DNA from: Syntrophomonadaceae bacterium
Lineage (GTDB): Bacteria > Bacillota > Syntrophomonadia > Syntrophomonadales > Syntrophomonadaceae
DNA: 64,000 nucleotides
Reading direction: 5' to 3'
NCBI GenBank assembly: GCA_012520725.1
Contig: JAAYNQ010000002.1
Location: forward strand, 1 to 64,000
A program made the translations under genes and the position numbers. Within the stretch, counting starts at the first letter, position 1, and each line of letters starts with the position of its first letter. Shown one piece after another: positions 1-8,853 of this stretch. The notes under the pieces are model-generated. The model was not told the origin of the DNA. It did no database searches and saw only the letters and a list, made by a program, of their open reading frames with translations.

Positions 1-352
1 CGTTAAGTTTTCGAGGACCAGCAAAACCCTTGGCTGTGTTAACCTTAACCCCATAACCCAAGAATCTTATGAAATCCCGTTCCTTTTTTAAAACCCTGTC
101 CAGTCCAGGTGAGGAAACCTCCATATGATCATAGTATAAGTCTTTTTCATCAATTATACTTTTAACCGCCCTTGATGCTTTGGCGCAGGTATCCAGATCA
201 ACCCCAGAGTCCTTATCGATGAATATTCTTAAGATCTGTCCTTCGCTTTCTCTTCGATATTCAACCTCATGCAATTCTATATCTATTTGGGCTAAACGGC
301 ATTCTATCTCGCTGACCAATTCCTGCAGGTTTTTGCTTCCCACAGCCTGCAC
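1..352 (-). CDS. rimP: Ribosome maturation factor RimP (N-terminal part, cut by window edge)
   Basis: RimP assists late maturation of the 30S ribosomal subunit. I translated the minus strand by hand. From a GTG at 352-350, preceded by a GAGG-type ribosome site, the frame gives a start MQAVGSKNLQELVSEIE, then the family pattern ELHEVEYRRESEGQILRIFID and a segment MEVSSPGLDRVLKKERDF. EVSSPGLDRxL is the conserved RimP signature. The frame is open to base 1, so about 117 codons are visible and the C-terminal domain lies outside the window. It sits just downstream of polC, as ylxS/rimP does in Bacillus, and would normally be followed by nusA. An alternative start a few codons downstream cannot be excluded. 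Confidence 0.9.
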   Translation of the reverse strand, partial: MQAVGSKNLQELVSEIECRLAQIDIELHEVEYRRESEGQILRIFIDKDSGVDLDTCAKASRAVKSIIDEKDLYYDHMEVSSPGLDRVLKKERDFIRFLGYGVKVNTAKGFAGPRKLN

Positions 353-388
353 CCCCAATCCTCATTGCTGCTATGATTAACAATAGAA

Positions 389-410
389 AAAGTGGGTGCC
401 GACCCACTTT
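389..410 (-). terminator. Hairpin between polC and rimP (terminator/attenuator)
   Basis: The sequence holds a perfect 9-bp stem, AAAGTGGGT against ACCCACTTT, with a 4-base loop. On the minus strand it is followed by a short T-rich stretch. It lies in the 167-bp gap between the polC stop and the rimP start. Position and shape fit an intrinsic terminator or attenuator that could limit readthrough from polC into the rimP-nusA operon. The regulatory role is inference. Confidence 0.6.
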
Positions 411-519
411 GCCTAAAGAGTATTAGAAAACTAATATGATTATACCATACCTAATTCATAACGCAAATATATTCAATAGTTTAAAGCTGTAAAATATTGA
501 TTGTCTGCAATATTTTTCA

Positions 520-3500
520 TCAAGCAAAAAGGCTAATTTGCGTGCTTTCAGGTAAATCAGCGAAACAATTATATTCCTTTAACACCGCCATGGCAGTTTT
601 ATTCAAGTGGGTCCGGGTTTGAAACTCTTCTACCGACACAAAGGCTTTATCCTGTCGAGCTTCCACTATCCCCAGGGCTGCATTTTCTCCTACATTGGGC
701 AGTGCAGAAAAAGGCAATAGTAAACCATTTTGTACTACCTTGAATTTATGAGCATCTGATTCATAAATATCCACCGGATAAAAAGAGAATCCACGCGCAT
801 ACATCTCCAGGGCCAACTCCAGAATAGTGATCAGCTTTTTCTCCTTAGGTGGAGCGGAATAGCCCATTTTTTCTATTTCCTTTATCCTTTTCCGCACTGA
901 GTCATAGCCGGCCAGGATAGTTCTGGCATCAAAATCCTCCGCCCGGATGCTGAAAAAACTGGCGTAGAATGCCAGAGGATAGTTTACTTTAAAGTAAGCT
1001 ATCCGGTAGGCCATGGTAACATAGGCTACTGCATGGGCCCGGGGAAACATATATTTTATTTTCTGGCAGGATTGTATGTACCAATCTGGTACCTGCTGCT
1101 TTTCCATCAAGGATATATCCTCTTTGCTCAGGCCTCGCCCCTTGCGCACTCGCTCCATAATGTTAAAGGCCTGTTTCTTCTCCACTCCTTGGCTGATTAA
1201 ATAAGTCATAATGTCGTCCCGGGTACAAATAACCTGTTTCAAATTGGATATACCTTGGCTAATTAAATCCTGGGCATTATTCAACCATACATCAGTACCA
1301 TGAGAAAGGCCGCTAATACGAACCAACTCTCCAAAGCTGGTAGGCCTGGTGGCTTCCAGCATCTGTCTAACAAAACGGGTACCAAATTCTGGTATCCCAA
1401 AAGTACCTACCCCGGAGTTAATATCTTCCTTCTTGATTCCCAAAACCTCTACTCCAGAAAATATTTGCATGGTATCAGGGTCATCCAGGCTGATGTTCGA
1501 AGCTTTAACCCCGGTTAACAGTTCCAGTTCTCTGATCACGGTAGGGTCATCATGGCCCAGAATATCCAATTTGACCAGCTGATCGCCGATGGCATGATAC
1601 TCAAAATGAGTGGTAACCACTCCGGAATCCTTTTTATCAGCTGGATGCTGCAGAGGAGTAAATTCATGTATATCACGGCCTTTGGGTACCACAATCAAAC
1701 CTCCGGGATGTTGCCCGGTGGTCCTTCTTACCCCACTTATCCCCCTGACCAGGCGTTTTATCTCACAGTTTTTCAAATTCAATTGCTGTTCTTCAAGAAA
1801 TTTCTTCACAAAGCCATAGGCAGTTTTTTCTGCTATGGTGGATATGGTACCGGCCCTAAATACATTCTCCTTCCCGAACAGCTCTTCTACATAATGGTGA
1901 GCCTGTATTTGGTAATCCCCGGAAAAGTTTAGATCAATATCCGGAACCTTATCCCCTTCAAATCCCAGGAAAGTCTCAAAAGGTATATTAAAGCCATCTT
2001 TATACATCTCTTGGCCACAATGGGGGCAGTTCCGGTCTTCCAGGTCTACCCCGCACTCAACCGCTGTACCTGCTGTAAAAAGGGTGTGATGACAAGCCCG
2101 GCATAAATAATGGGGGGGTAGAGGGTTGACTTCAGTAATATTAGTTAGATAGGCCACCAAAGAAGATCCTACCGATCCCCGGGAACCTACCAGATATCCG
2201 TCCTGATTGGATTTCTCCACTAATTTATGAGCAATCAGATATAAAACACTAAAACCATGTTCAGTGATGGAATGCAGTTCATGTTTTATGCGCTGCTCCA
2301 CTATTTCCGGCAGTTCTTTCCCGTATAGTTCATAAGCCCTTTTCCAGGTCAGTTTAGTAATTTCCTGGGCTGCACTGTCTATCTGGGGTGGATAAAAGCC
2401 ATCGGGTACCGGTTTGATATCCTCTATCATAGCGTTAATCTCCTGGGGATATTGCACCACTACCGCCAGAGCATTTTCTCTTCCCAGATAGGAGAATTCT
2501 TCCAACATCTCATCGGTGCTTTTAAAATAAAGGCTGGAATCGGAATCGCTATCATCATATCCCTGTCCGGCCTGAATAATGGTCCGGTAAATTTCATCCT
2601 CCGGTTCGATAAAATGCACATCGCCGCTGGCTACTACTGCTTTGCCCAGGCGAAGGCCCAGATTAAAAATATCCCGGTTAATCTTTTTTAACTGCTCTAT
2701 GCTATCCACTCTATTATCCCGTAGCAGGAATTCATTATTGCTGATAGGTTGTATTTCCAGGTAATCATAGAATTCAGCTATTCTAATTATTTCTTCTTCC
2801 TCTAGCCCATTCAAAAAGGCCTGATACAATTCGCCTGCCTGGCAGGCAGTCCCCAGAAACAGACCATCTCTATATTTTTCTAATAAATAACGAGGTATTT
2901 TAGGATGACGATAAAAATAATCCAAATAGGATAGACTTACTAGACGGTAGAGGTTTTTTAAGCCTTCTAGGTTACGAGCCAATAATATAACATGATAAGG
3001 ACGTTCTTTTTTGTCCGCTTCCACCAGATAGGCCTCCATGCCATAAATCACTTTAATACCATATTCCCTGGCTGCCTGGCAGGCATCGGGGAAAGCCTGA
3101 ACTCCTCCATGGTCAGTAATAGCAATAGCTGGATGCTTCCACTGAGCTGCTCGCTTGATCAATTCCTTGACATCAGCCAGTCCATCCATGGCACTCATTT
3201 TGGTATGGGCATGTAATTCAATCCGCTTAAACTTACTCTTATCTTCCCGGATTGCTTTGGGCAAAATCAGGTATTTATCCATTATCAAAACCAATTCCTT
3301 AACATAATTATCATAGCGAACACTGCCCATGGCTTTAATCCAGCTGCCAATCTCTATACCGTCATCCTCCTTAGTGTTGACAAAGCCCTTTACAATCAGA
3401 CTATCCCTATAATCACTCAAGTAATAATTAATGATGTACCTGCCGTCTTTCAAGGAGGTATAATCTTTATCCCATATTTCCCCTTCCACCACGGCCGAGC

Positions 3501-4143
3501 TCATACCTTCTTCAATATCACTAAGGCTAAGTGCCGGATGGTCTGGGGTTAATCCATTGGCTTTATTACGTTCAGCCTTTTTCCAGCTTTTAATAGGTGT
3601 GGGGATACTTATATCCAAAATTTCCAAGGGCCTGCGCCTAATGCCAGGGTCGGGCTGCAGTTGGGCAGCAGAATTAGCTTCCTCCCACACTGCTCTTACC
3701 AGAACCTGTAGGCAGTAATGTTCCTGGAACCACTGAGAAATACCTTCACATATACCCTTATTTAAGACATCATGATATACTTCCTCCTCAGTGCTTACCA
3801 GGTCTATTCCTTTATCTCTGATCCTCCATTCAATGCCTCCACTCCTGGGATAGCTCTCCAAACTGCAGATCTCTTCCTGGCATTGAGCTAGAATAGGCTC
3901 CAGACTGGACTGCCCAGAGCAGGGTATAATATGTAAGTTATCAAGAAAAAACCAATGTTTGTGCAGAGCCCGGGTGGTTTGATTTATAAGATCAGCAGGA
4001 AGAGGCTGTCCCATCTCAATGAACAACCTCCACTCTTTAGATGATCGTTTGATCTCTAGCCTTTTTATAAAAGTGTTTTTCCAGCAAGAAGCTAATTCCG
4101 GCTGGAGCAAACCCTCCAAGACCCTGAAGAAATCCTGCTTCAG
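520..4143 (-). CDS. polC: DNA polymerase III alpha subunit, PolC type, without exonuclease domain
   Basis: Replicative DNA polymerase of low-GC Gram-positives. Numbering from the TTG at 4119: N-terminal and OB region 1-295; PHP domain beginning at 300 with HxH at 303/305 and TDH at 335-337; polymerase core with the zinc-binding pairs C673/C676 and C698/C701; catalytic PDIDLNFSG at 726-734; C-terminal clamp-binding motif QISLF. In Bacillus PolC a proofreading DEDDh exonuclease of about 180 residues is inserted inside the PHP domain. Here YGMEAYLVEADKKE runs straight into RPYHVILLARN (residues 359-383), so that insert is missing and the protein is about 1,200 aa instead of about 1,430. Start: TTG 4119 has no usable ribosome site, whereas CTG at 4143 in the same frame lies 7 bases after GGGGAGGG, so I extend to CTG (1,207 aa). 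It lies 20 bp downstream of the mgtC-like gene. Confidence 0.95.
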   Translation of the reverse strand: MKQDFFRVLEGLLQPELASCWKNTFIKRLEIKRSSKEWRLFIEMGQPLPADLINQTTRALHKHWFFLDNLHIIPCSGQSSLEPILAQCQEEICSLESYPRSGGIEWRIRDKGIDLVSTEEEVYHDVLNKGICEGISQWFQEHYCLQVLVRAVWEEANSAAQLQPDPGIRRRPLEILDISIPTPIKSWKKAERNKANGLTPDHPALSLSDIEEGMSSAVVEGEIWDKDYTSLKDGRYIINYYLSDYRDSLIVKGFVNTKEDDGIEIGSWIKAMGSVRYDNYVKELVLIMDKYLILPKAIREDKSKFKRIELHAHTKMSAMDGLADVKELIKRAAQWKHPAIAITDHGGVQAFPDACQAAREYGIKVIYGMEAYLVEADKKERPYHVILLARNLEGLKNLYRLVSLSYLDYFYRHPKIPRYLLEKYRDGLFLGTACQAGELYQAFLNGLEEEEIIRIAEFYDYLEIQPISNNEFLLRDNRVDSIEQLKKINRDIFNLGLRLGKAVVASGDVHFIEPEDEIYRTIIQAGQGYDDSDSDSSLYFKSTDEMLEEFSYLGRENALAVVVQYPQEINAMIEDIKPVPDGFYPPQIDSAAQEITKLTWKRAYELYGKELPEIVEQRIKHELHSITEHGFSVLYLIAHKLVEKSNQDGYLVGSRGSVGSSLVAYLTNITEVNPLPPHYLCRACHHTLFTAGTAVECGVDLEDRNCPHCGQEMYKDGFNIPFETFLGFEGDKVPDIDLNFSGDYQIQAHHYVEELFGKENVFRAGTISTIAEKTAYGFVKKFLEEQQLNLKNCEIKRLVRGISGVRRTTGQHPGGLIVVPKGRDIHEFTPLQHPADKKDSGVVTTHFEYHAIGDQLVKLDILGHDDPTVIRELELLTGVKASNISLDDPDTMQIFSGVEVLGIKKEDINSGVGTFGIPEFGTRFVRQMLEATRPTSFGELVRISGLSHGTDVWLNNAQDLISQGISNLKQVICTRDDIMTYLISQGVEKKQAFNIMERVRKGRGLSKEDISLMEKQQVPDWYIQSCQKIKYMFPRAHAVAYVTMAYRIAYFKVNYPLAFYASFFSIRAEDFDARTILAGYDSVRKRIKEIEKMGYSAPPKEKKLITILELALEMYARGFSFYPVDIYESDAHKFKVVQNGLLLPFSALPNVGENAALGIVEARQDKAFVSVEEFQTRTHLNKTAMAVLKEYNCFADLPESTQISLFA

Positions 4144-4163
4144 TTTATTTCCCTCCCCGCCTT

Positions 4164-4826
4164 TTAGTTTAATCTTTCAATACTCCGCAGTCCTTTAACA
4201 TTGGATAATTCTTCAATAACCTGTTCAACGGAAAGACCGGCCGGGATTTGCAACAGCACTTCTATCTCCAGGTAGTTGTCTTCAACTTGTGTCAGCTGGA
4301 TGTTTTTAATCAATACGCATAAATCCCCTAAAATAGATCCTATAATCCCAACCTGGCCGGGCTTGTCTTCAACTACCATAACAATGCCTTTGTACTCCCG
4401 GCGGCCGGTGAACCTGGCTTCAAATTTAATAAAATAGATTAAAACAAACAGGATTAGGATAGTGGTAGCTATGGCGGGCACATATAAACCAGCCCCCACT
4501 GCCAAACCTATACAAGCAACTACCCACAGTCCGGCGGCAGTAGTAAGACCTTGGACTGAAGCCCCTTCCCGCATTATGGTTCCAGCCCCTAAAAAGCCAA
4601 TCCCGCTGATAACCTGGGCTGCTATTCGGCCTGGATCAGCATTTACCGTCTGGTAGTATTGCAGGTATATGTCAATGGAAACAATCATGGCTAAAGCAGA
4701 ACCAACACAGACCAGGGTGTAGGTTCTGAGTCCTGCCGGACGGCTCAGGCTCTCTCGCTCCAAGCCGATTAATCCGCCCAAAATCCCAGCCAGGGCAAGT
4801 TTAAATATTATTTCATAGATAAGCAT
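4164..4826 (-). CDS. MgtC/SapB family membrane protein with C-terminal ACT-like domain
   Basis: Predicted inner-membrane protein of the MgtC/SapB/YhiD family, 220 aa. The first ~145 residues are hydrophobic with several membrane segments and carry family hallmarks: GLIGLERE near residue 20, the RTYTLVCVGSA stretch, and GIGFLGAGTIMREG near 95. The last ~75 residues (VVEDKPGQVGIIGSILGDL and onward) look like an ACT regulatory domain, as in the longer members of the family. In pathogens MgtC is linked to low-magnesium survival; in environmental Firmicutes the function is not established. It lies between proS and polC, 44 bp after proS, and is probably cotranscribed with polC. Confidence 0.85.
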   Translation of the reverse strand: MLIYEIIFKLALAGILGGLIGLERESLSRPAGLRTYTLVCVGSALAMIVSIDIYLQYYQTVNADPGRIAAQVISGIGFLGAGTIMREGASVQGLTTAAGLWVVACIGLAVGAGLYVPAIATTILILFVLIYFIKFEARFTGRREYKGIVMVVEDKPGQVGIIGSILGDLCVLIKNIQLTQVEDNYLEIEVLLQIPAGLSVEQVIEELSNVKGLRSIERLN

Positions 4827-4870
4827 GGGTTAATACACATCCTTGTTTATTGGTGGCTGAGTTTTCTTGC

Positions 4871-6580
4871 TTAATACTGGCTTAATATACTGTTTATTTC
4901 CTCTACTATATCCTCAACGGCAATAAGCACGGTTTCATTTTCCCATCTTTTTTTGACTTCCACCTTGTTTTCCTGCAGAGCCTTGGGGCCAATAGTAATA
5001 CGCAGAGGTATACCGGTCAAGTCTGCGTCCTTAAACTTAACTCCAGCTCTTTCGTCCCGGTCATCAATAATTACCTCCAGCCCCTGGCCACTTAACTGCT
5101 CATATATGCTCCAGGCCAGATCCATCTGTTCGGTCTTTTTAGTATTGATGGGAACAATGATAAGCTGGTAAGGAGCTATGGGTAGAGGCCATATTATACC
5201 ATTCTCATCATGGTTTTGTTCAACTGCGGCAGCCATGGTGCGGGAAATGCCTATTCCGTAACAGCCCATGATAAATGGCCTTTCCTGACCGTTCTTATCC
5301 AGGAAAGTGGCTTTCATCGCCTCTGAATACTTGGTACCCAGTTTGAATATATGTCCTACCTCAATGCCCCGGGTAGTATCCAACTCCGCAGAACAGACCG
5401 GACAAGGATCTCCTTTTATTGCATTTCTAAGATCGGCTATGGTTTCCGGGACAAAATCCCGGCCCAGATTGACATTCATCAAGTGGTACCCATCCTCGTT
5501 GGCGCCACAGATGAAATTGTCCATGAGCTCTATTTCCTGGTCGGCGTAAACCTTAAACTCAGCCCCTACCGGCCCCAGAGAGCCCACACTAACCCCCAGA
5601 ACCTGACTGACCTGGTTTTCATCGGCTATTAGCAGCTCATTGCATCCCAGCAGGTTTTTCAGTTTGACCTCGTTTAATTCCCTATCACCCCGGATGACGG
5701 CCCCTACATATTCTCCATCAGCCCAGTATATAAGGGTTTTAACAATGCTTTCAGCCGGAACTGCCAGACTATGCATCACATCCTCTACCGTTCTCACTCC
5801 CGGGGTGTGTATTTTCTCCAGAGGCCTGGCTTCTGCTCTTTTGGCTCCATCCGGCTCTGGAGCAGGACATTGTGCTTTTTCTACATTAGCCGCATAATGA
5901 CATTTATCACAATAGACAATTTCCGCTTCTCCGCTGGAGGCCATAACCATAAATTCGTGGCTCTCGTTGCCCCCGATGGCTCCGCTGTCGGCTTCCACCA
6001 CCCGGTACTTAAGATTCATTCTTTCAAATATCCGGCTATAGGCTTCGTACATCTTTTTATAGGAAAGATCCAATCCATCTTCATCTATATCGAAGGAATA
6101 AAGGTCTTTCATAATGAATTCCCGGCCTCGCATCAAGCCAAAGCGCGGTCTGATTTCATCCCGGTATTTATTCTGAATTTGATACAAGAGCAAGGGCAGA
6201 TCCCGGTAAGAATGCACATCCTGCTTGACTAAAGTGGTGATTATTTCCTCATGGGTGGGCCCCAAAGCAAAGGAGCGCTTATGGCGGTCCTTCAGTCTAA
6301 ACATTTCATCTCCATATACCTCCCAGCGGCCTGATTCCTGCCACAATTCAGCAGGTTGGATAATTGGCATAAGTACTTCCTGCCCCCCAGCCCTATCCAT
6401 TTCTTCCCGCACTATGTTCATTATCTTTTTTAACACCCGGAAAGCCAGAGGCAGATAGGAGTATACACCTCCACTGTTTTTCCGAATGAATCCGGCCCGC
6501 AGCAAGAGTTGATGACTGACTATCTCTGCCTCGCTAGGTACCTCTCTTAAAGTTGGATTGAATATTTCCGATGACTTCAA
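4871..6580 (-). CDS. proS: Prolyl-tRNA synthetase (bacterial type)
   Basis: Cytoplasmic class II enzyme that charges tRNA-Pro. The 569-aa length fits the bacterial ProS with an editing insertion. Visible features: class II motif 2 region with [12 protein letters not shown] near residue 107 and [20 protein letters not shown] near 140; the YbaK-like insertion domain around 225-390 ([24 protein letters not shown]), which hydrolyses mischarged Ala-tRNA-Pro; motif 3 with [17 protein letters not shown] near 440; and the C-terminal anticodon-binding domain. TTG start at 6580 with GGAGG 9 bases upstream. It follows ispG by 66 bp; proS after ispG/rseP is the usual Firmicute order. Confidence 0.97.
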   Translation of the reverse strand: MKSSEIFNPTLREVPSEAEIVSHQLLLRAGFIRKNSGGVYSYLPLAFRVLKKIMNIVREEMDRAGGQEVLMPIIQPAELWQESGRWEVYGDEMFRLKDRHKRSFALGPTHEEIITTLVKQDVHSYRDLPLLLYQIQNKYRDEIRPRFGLMRGREFIMKDLYSFDIDEDGLDLSYKKMYEAYSRIFERMNLKYRVVEADSGAIGGNESHEFMVMASSGEAEIVYCDKCHYAANVEKAQCPAPEPDGAKRAEARPLEKIHTPGVRTVEDVMHSLAVPAESIVKTLIYWADGEYVGAVIRGDRELNEVKLKNLLGCNELLIADENQVSQVLGVSVGSLGPVGAEFKVYADQEIELMDNFICGANEDGYHLMNVNLGRDFVPETIADLRNAIKGDPCPVCSAELDTTRGIEVGHIFKLGTKYSEAMKATFLDKNGQERPFIMGCYGIGISRTMAAAVEQNHDENGIIWPLPIAPYQLIIVPINTKKTEQMDLAWSIYEQLSGQGLEVIIDDRDERAGVKFKDADLTGIPLRITIGPKALQENKVEVKKRWENETVLIAVEDIVEEINSILSQY

Positions 6581-6646
6581 GTCCCTACCTCCTTGTGTGC
6601 TAATCAGCCGTTGATGAAAAAGAAAACTTGTCTTATCCCTTGCTGT

Positions 6647-7705
6647 TTATTCATAATCAGCAATAGCTTTCATCAATTCATCAAGCAGCTCATTTTCCGG
6701 CACTTTCTTGATAATTTTACCCTTCTTAAATAATATACCCAAACCTCTTCCCCCGGCTATACCAATATCAGCATCCCGTGCTTCTCCAGGCCCATTAACT
6801 ATACATCCCATAACTGCAACCTTTAAGTTGCGATCCATAAACCTCACTCTATGATCTACTTCTTCAACTATACCAAATAAGTCTATCTCACACCGGCCGC
6901 AGGTGGGACAAGAGATTAGTTCCACTCCCCGCTGGCGCAAGTCGGCACTGCGCAGAATTTCATAGGCAGCCCATACTTCGTAAACGGGATCTGAACTTAT
7001 GGATACCCTTAAGGTATCTCCGATACCTTCATTCAGTAAAATGCCCAAACCCATAGCTGATTTGACCAGTGCCCGGGGAATAGTACCAGCTTCGGTAATA
7101 CCCAGGTGCAGAGGATAGTCCACCATCTCAGCCATCAATCGATAAGCCTGTACACTTAAGGCCACTGAGGAAGCTTTCAGGGATATTTTTATATCATAGA
7201 AACCCATGTCTTCTAATACCTTGACATTCTCCATAGCACTTTCAACCATGGCCTGGGGACCGGGGGCTTTATATCTGGCCAATATCTTTTTATCCAGAGA
7301 GCCCGCATTGACCCCAATTCTAATGGGTATTTTCTTATCCCGGCAGGCTTTTACCACCTCTTGCACTTTGCTTTTAGCCCCAATATTTCCTGGATTGATT
7401 CTTAGCCCATCACAGCCTGCCTTTATACTCTCCAAGGCCAGGCGATGGTCAAAATGTATATCAGCAATAAGGGGTATCTTGATTCTCGCTTTAATCGAGG
7501 CCAGGGCCTGAGCCGCTTCCCGATCCAATACCGCCACCCGGATCAATTCACAGCCTGCTTCCTGCAAGCTAATTATCTGTTTTACGGTTGCCTCAACATT
7601 ACGGGTATCGGTAGTAGTCATGGATTGAACCACAATGGGATGATCTCCGCCTACCGGCACCTCTCCTACCCATACTACCCGGCTGTCTCTTCGCTTTTTT
7701 CTCAT
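6647..7705 (-). CDS. ispG: 4-hydroxy-3-methylbut-2-enyl diphosphate synthase (flavodoxin/ferredoxin)
   Basis: IspG (GcpE) converts methylerythritol cyclodiphosphate to HMBPP in the MEP isoprenoid pathway, using a 4Fe-4S cluster. Cluster ligands are visible: C266 and C269 in SCPTCGRC, C301 in GCIVNGPGEA, and the matching Glu308. The N-terminal TIM-barrel half begins with VVQSMTTTDT and contains ADIHFDHRLA near 81-90. At 352 aa it is the normal bacterial size. The ATG overlaps the rseP stop by 4 bases (ATGA), which shows translational coupling. It shares the operon with dxr, another MEP pathway gene, and with uppS, which consumes the product. Confidence 0.97.
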   Translation of the reverse strand: MRKKRRDSRVVWVGEVPVGGDHPIVVQSMTTTDTRNVEATVKQIISLQEAGCELIRVAVLDREAAQALASIKARIKIPLIADIHFDHRLALESIKAGCDGLRINPGNIGAKSKVQEVVKACRDKKIPIRIGVNAGSLDKKILARYKAPGPQAMVESAMENVKVLEDMGFYDIKISLKASSVALSVQAYRLMAEMVDYPLHLGITEAGTIPRALVKSAMGLGILLNEGIGDTLRVSISSDPVYEVWAAYEILRSADLRQRGVELISCPTCGRCEIDLFGIVEEVDHRVRFMDRNLKVAVMGCIVNGPGEARDADIGIAGGRGLGILFKKGKIIKKVPENELLDELMKAIADYE

Positions 7706-8733
7706 CCTCTAAAAAACCTCATAATATCATTGAAAGTAACCAGGACAATGAGCAACATCAGAAACAGGAATCCCAACCAGTGAATAAATCCCTCTTTTTC
7801 AGGTGCTACTGGCTTCCTGCGTACCGCCTCCACCAGGGCGAATAGAATTCTACTACCATCCAGAGCGGGTATGGGCAAGAGGTTAAGAATACCCAAATTG
7901 ATACTCAAAAAAGCGGAAAAACTTAAAAGGAATACGGTACCCACCCGGGCAGCATCTCCAATCAGGCCTACGATCCCTACTGGACCAGCAATATCAGCTG
8001 CTGAGGCCCCACCAGTGATCATTATCCACAGGCCCCCTAATAGTACCAAAGTAAGCTCATAAGTTTGCTGCAGTCCTATTTTAACGGCGGTAAGTAAACC
8101 CTGCTTTTCATATATCACCTGGCTGGATACTCCAATGATAGATAAACCGGTATTGGGATTTTCCTCAGTAATTACCTCCAGCTGCTGCTGCTGCCCATCC
8201 CGCTCCAGTTCCAGGATTACTGGAGTACCGGGAGCCTGCTCGGTAAGCCGGCTGGTAAATTCCTGCCAGTTCTTAACCTGCACTCCATCCACCGCCAGTA
8301 TGCGATCACCTGGAAGCATACCGGCTGCTTCCGCCGGTTGCCCCTCAAATACCATGCCAATTATGGGTTCATCGGTAGCCTGAGGTATTCCGATAAAGGT
8401 ATAGCTGTAAATGAATATCAAAAGGGCCAGCACGAAATTCATGAAAGGCCCGGCAAAGGATACCCGGATTTTCTCCAGGGGGGTGCGATGGCTATAACCA
8501 TCAGGATGGGATTGATCTCCCGGCTCCTCTCCAGCCATACGGACAAATCCTCCCAGAGGAAACACTCTGATGGAGTATTCTACTCCGTTTCGTTTCCAGG
8601 AAATGAGCTTGGGCCCAAAGCCAATGGCAAACTCGTGTACCGGTATACCCACTCTCCGAGCAGCTATAAAATGCCCCGTCTCATGAAACAGTATTAATAC
8701 AGCTATAATTATCAGGGCAATCAATATGGTCAT
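7702..8733 (-). CDS. rseP: RIP metalloprotease RseP (site-2 protease family)
   Basis: Membrane-embedded zinc protease that cleaves transmembrane substrates such as anti-sigma factors and leftover signal peptides. The HExxH motif is in the first membrane helix (LFHETGHF, His17-Glu18-His21). A PDZ domain spans roughly 110-185 (GMLPGDRILAVDGVQVKNW). The second catalytic motif, NLLPIPALDG near 285, supplies the Asp ligand. The length of 343 aa is typical. ATG start with AAGGTGGG upstream. The position between dxr and ispG matches Bacillus rasP. Which sigma pathway it serves here cannot be told from the window. Confidence 0.95.
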   Translation of the reverse strand: MTILIALIIIAVLILFHETGHFIAARRVGIPVHEFAIGFGPKLISWKRNGVEYSIRVFPLGGFVRMAGEEPGDQSHPDGYSHRTPLEKIRVSFAGPFMNFVLALLIFIYSYTFIGIPQATDEPIIGMVFEGQPAEAAGMLPGDRILAVDGVQVKNWQEFTSRLTEQAPGTPVILELERDGQQQQLEVITEENPNTGLSIIGVSSQVIYEKQGLLTAVKIGLQQTYELTLVLLGGLWIMITGGASAADIAGPVGIVGLIGDAARVGTVFLLSFSAFLSINLGILNLLPIPALDGSRILFALVEAVRRKPVAPEKEGFIHWLGFLFLMLLIVLVTFNDIMRFFRG

Positions 8734-8853
8734 TAATTAAATCCCACCTTTATTGCTTTAATCTATTTATGGACTTATAGAACAAGTCCTTGACTGGTAA
8801 AAAAGGATATCCATTTTGCTTTTACACCTTGAGCAATTGCTAGCAAAATAGAA

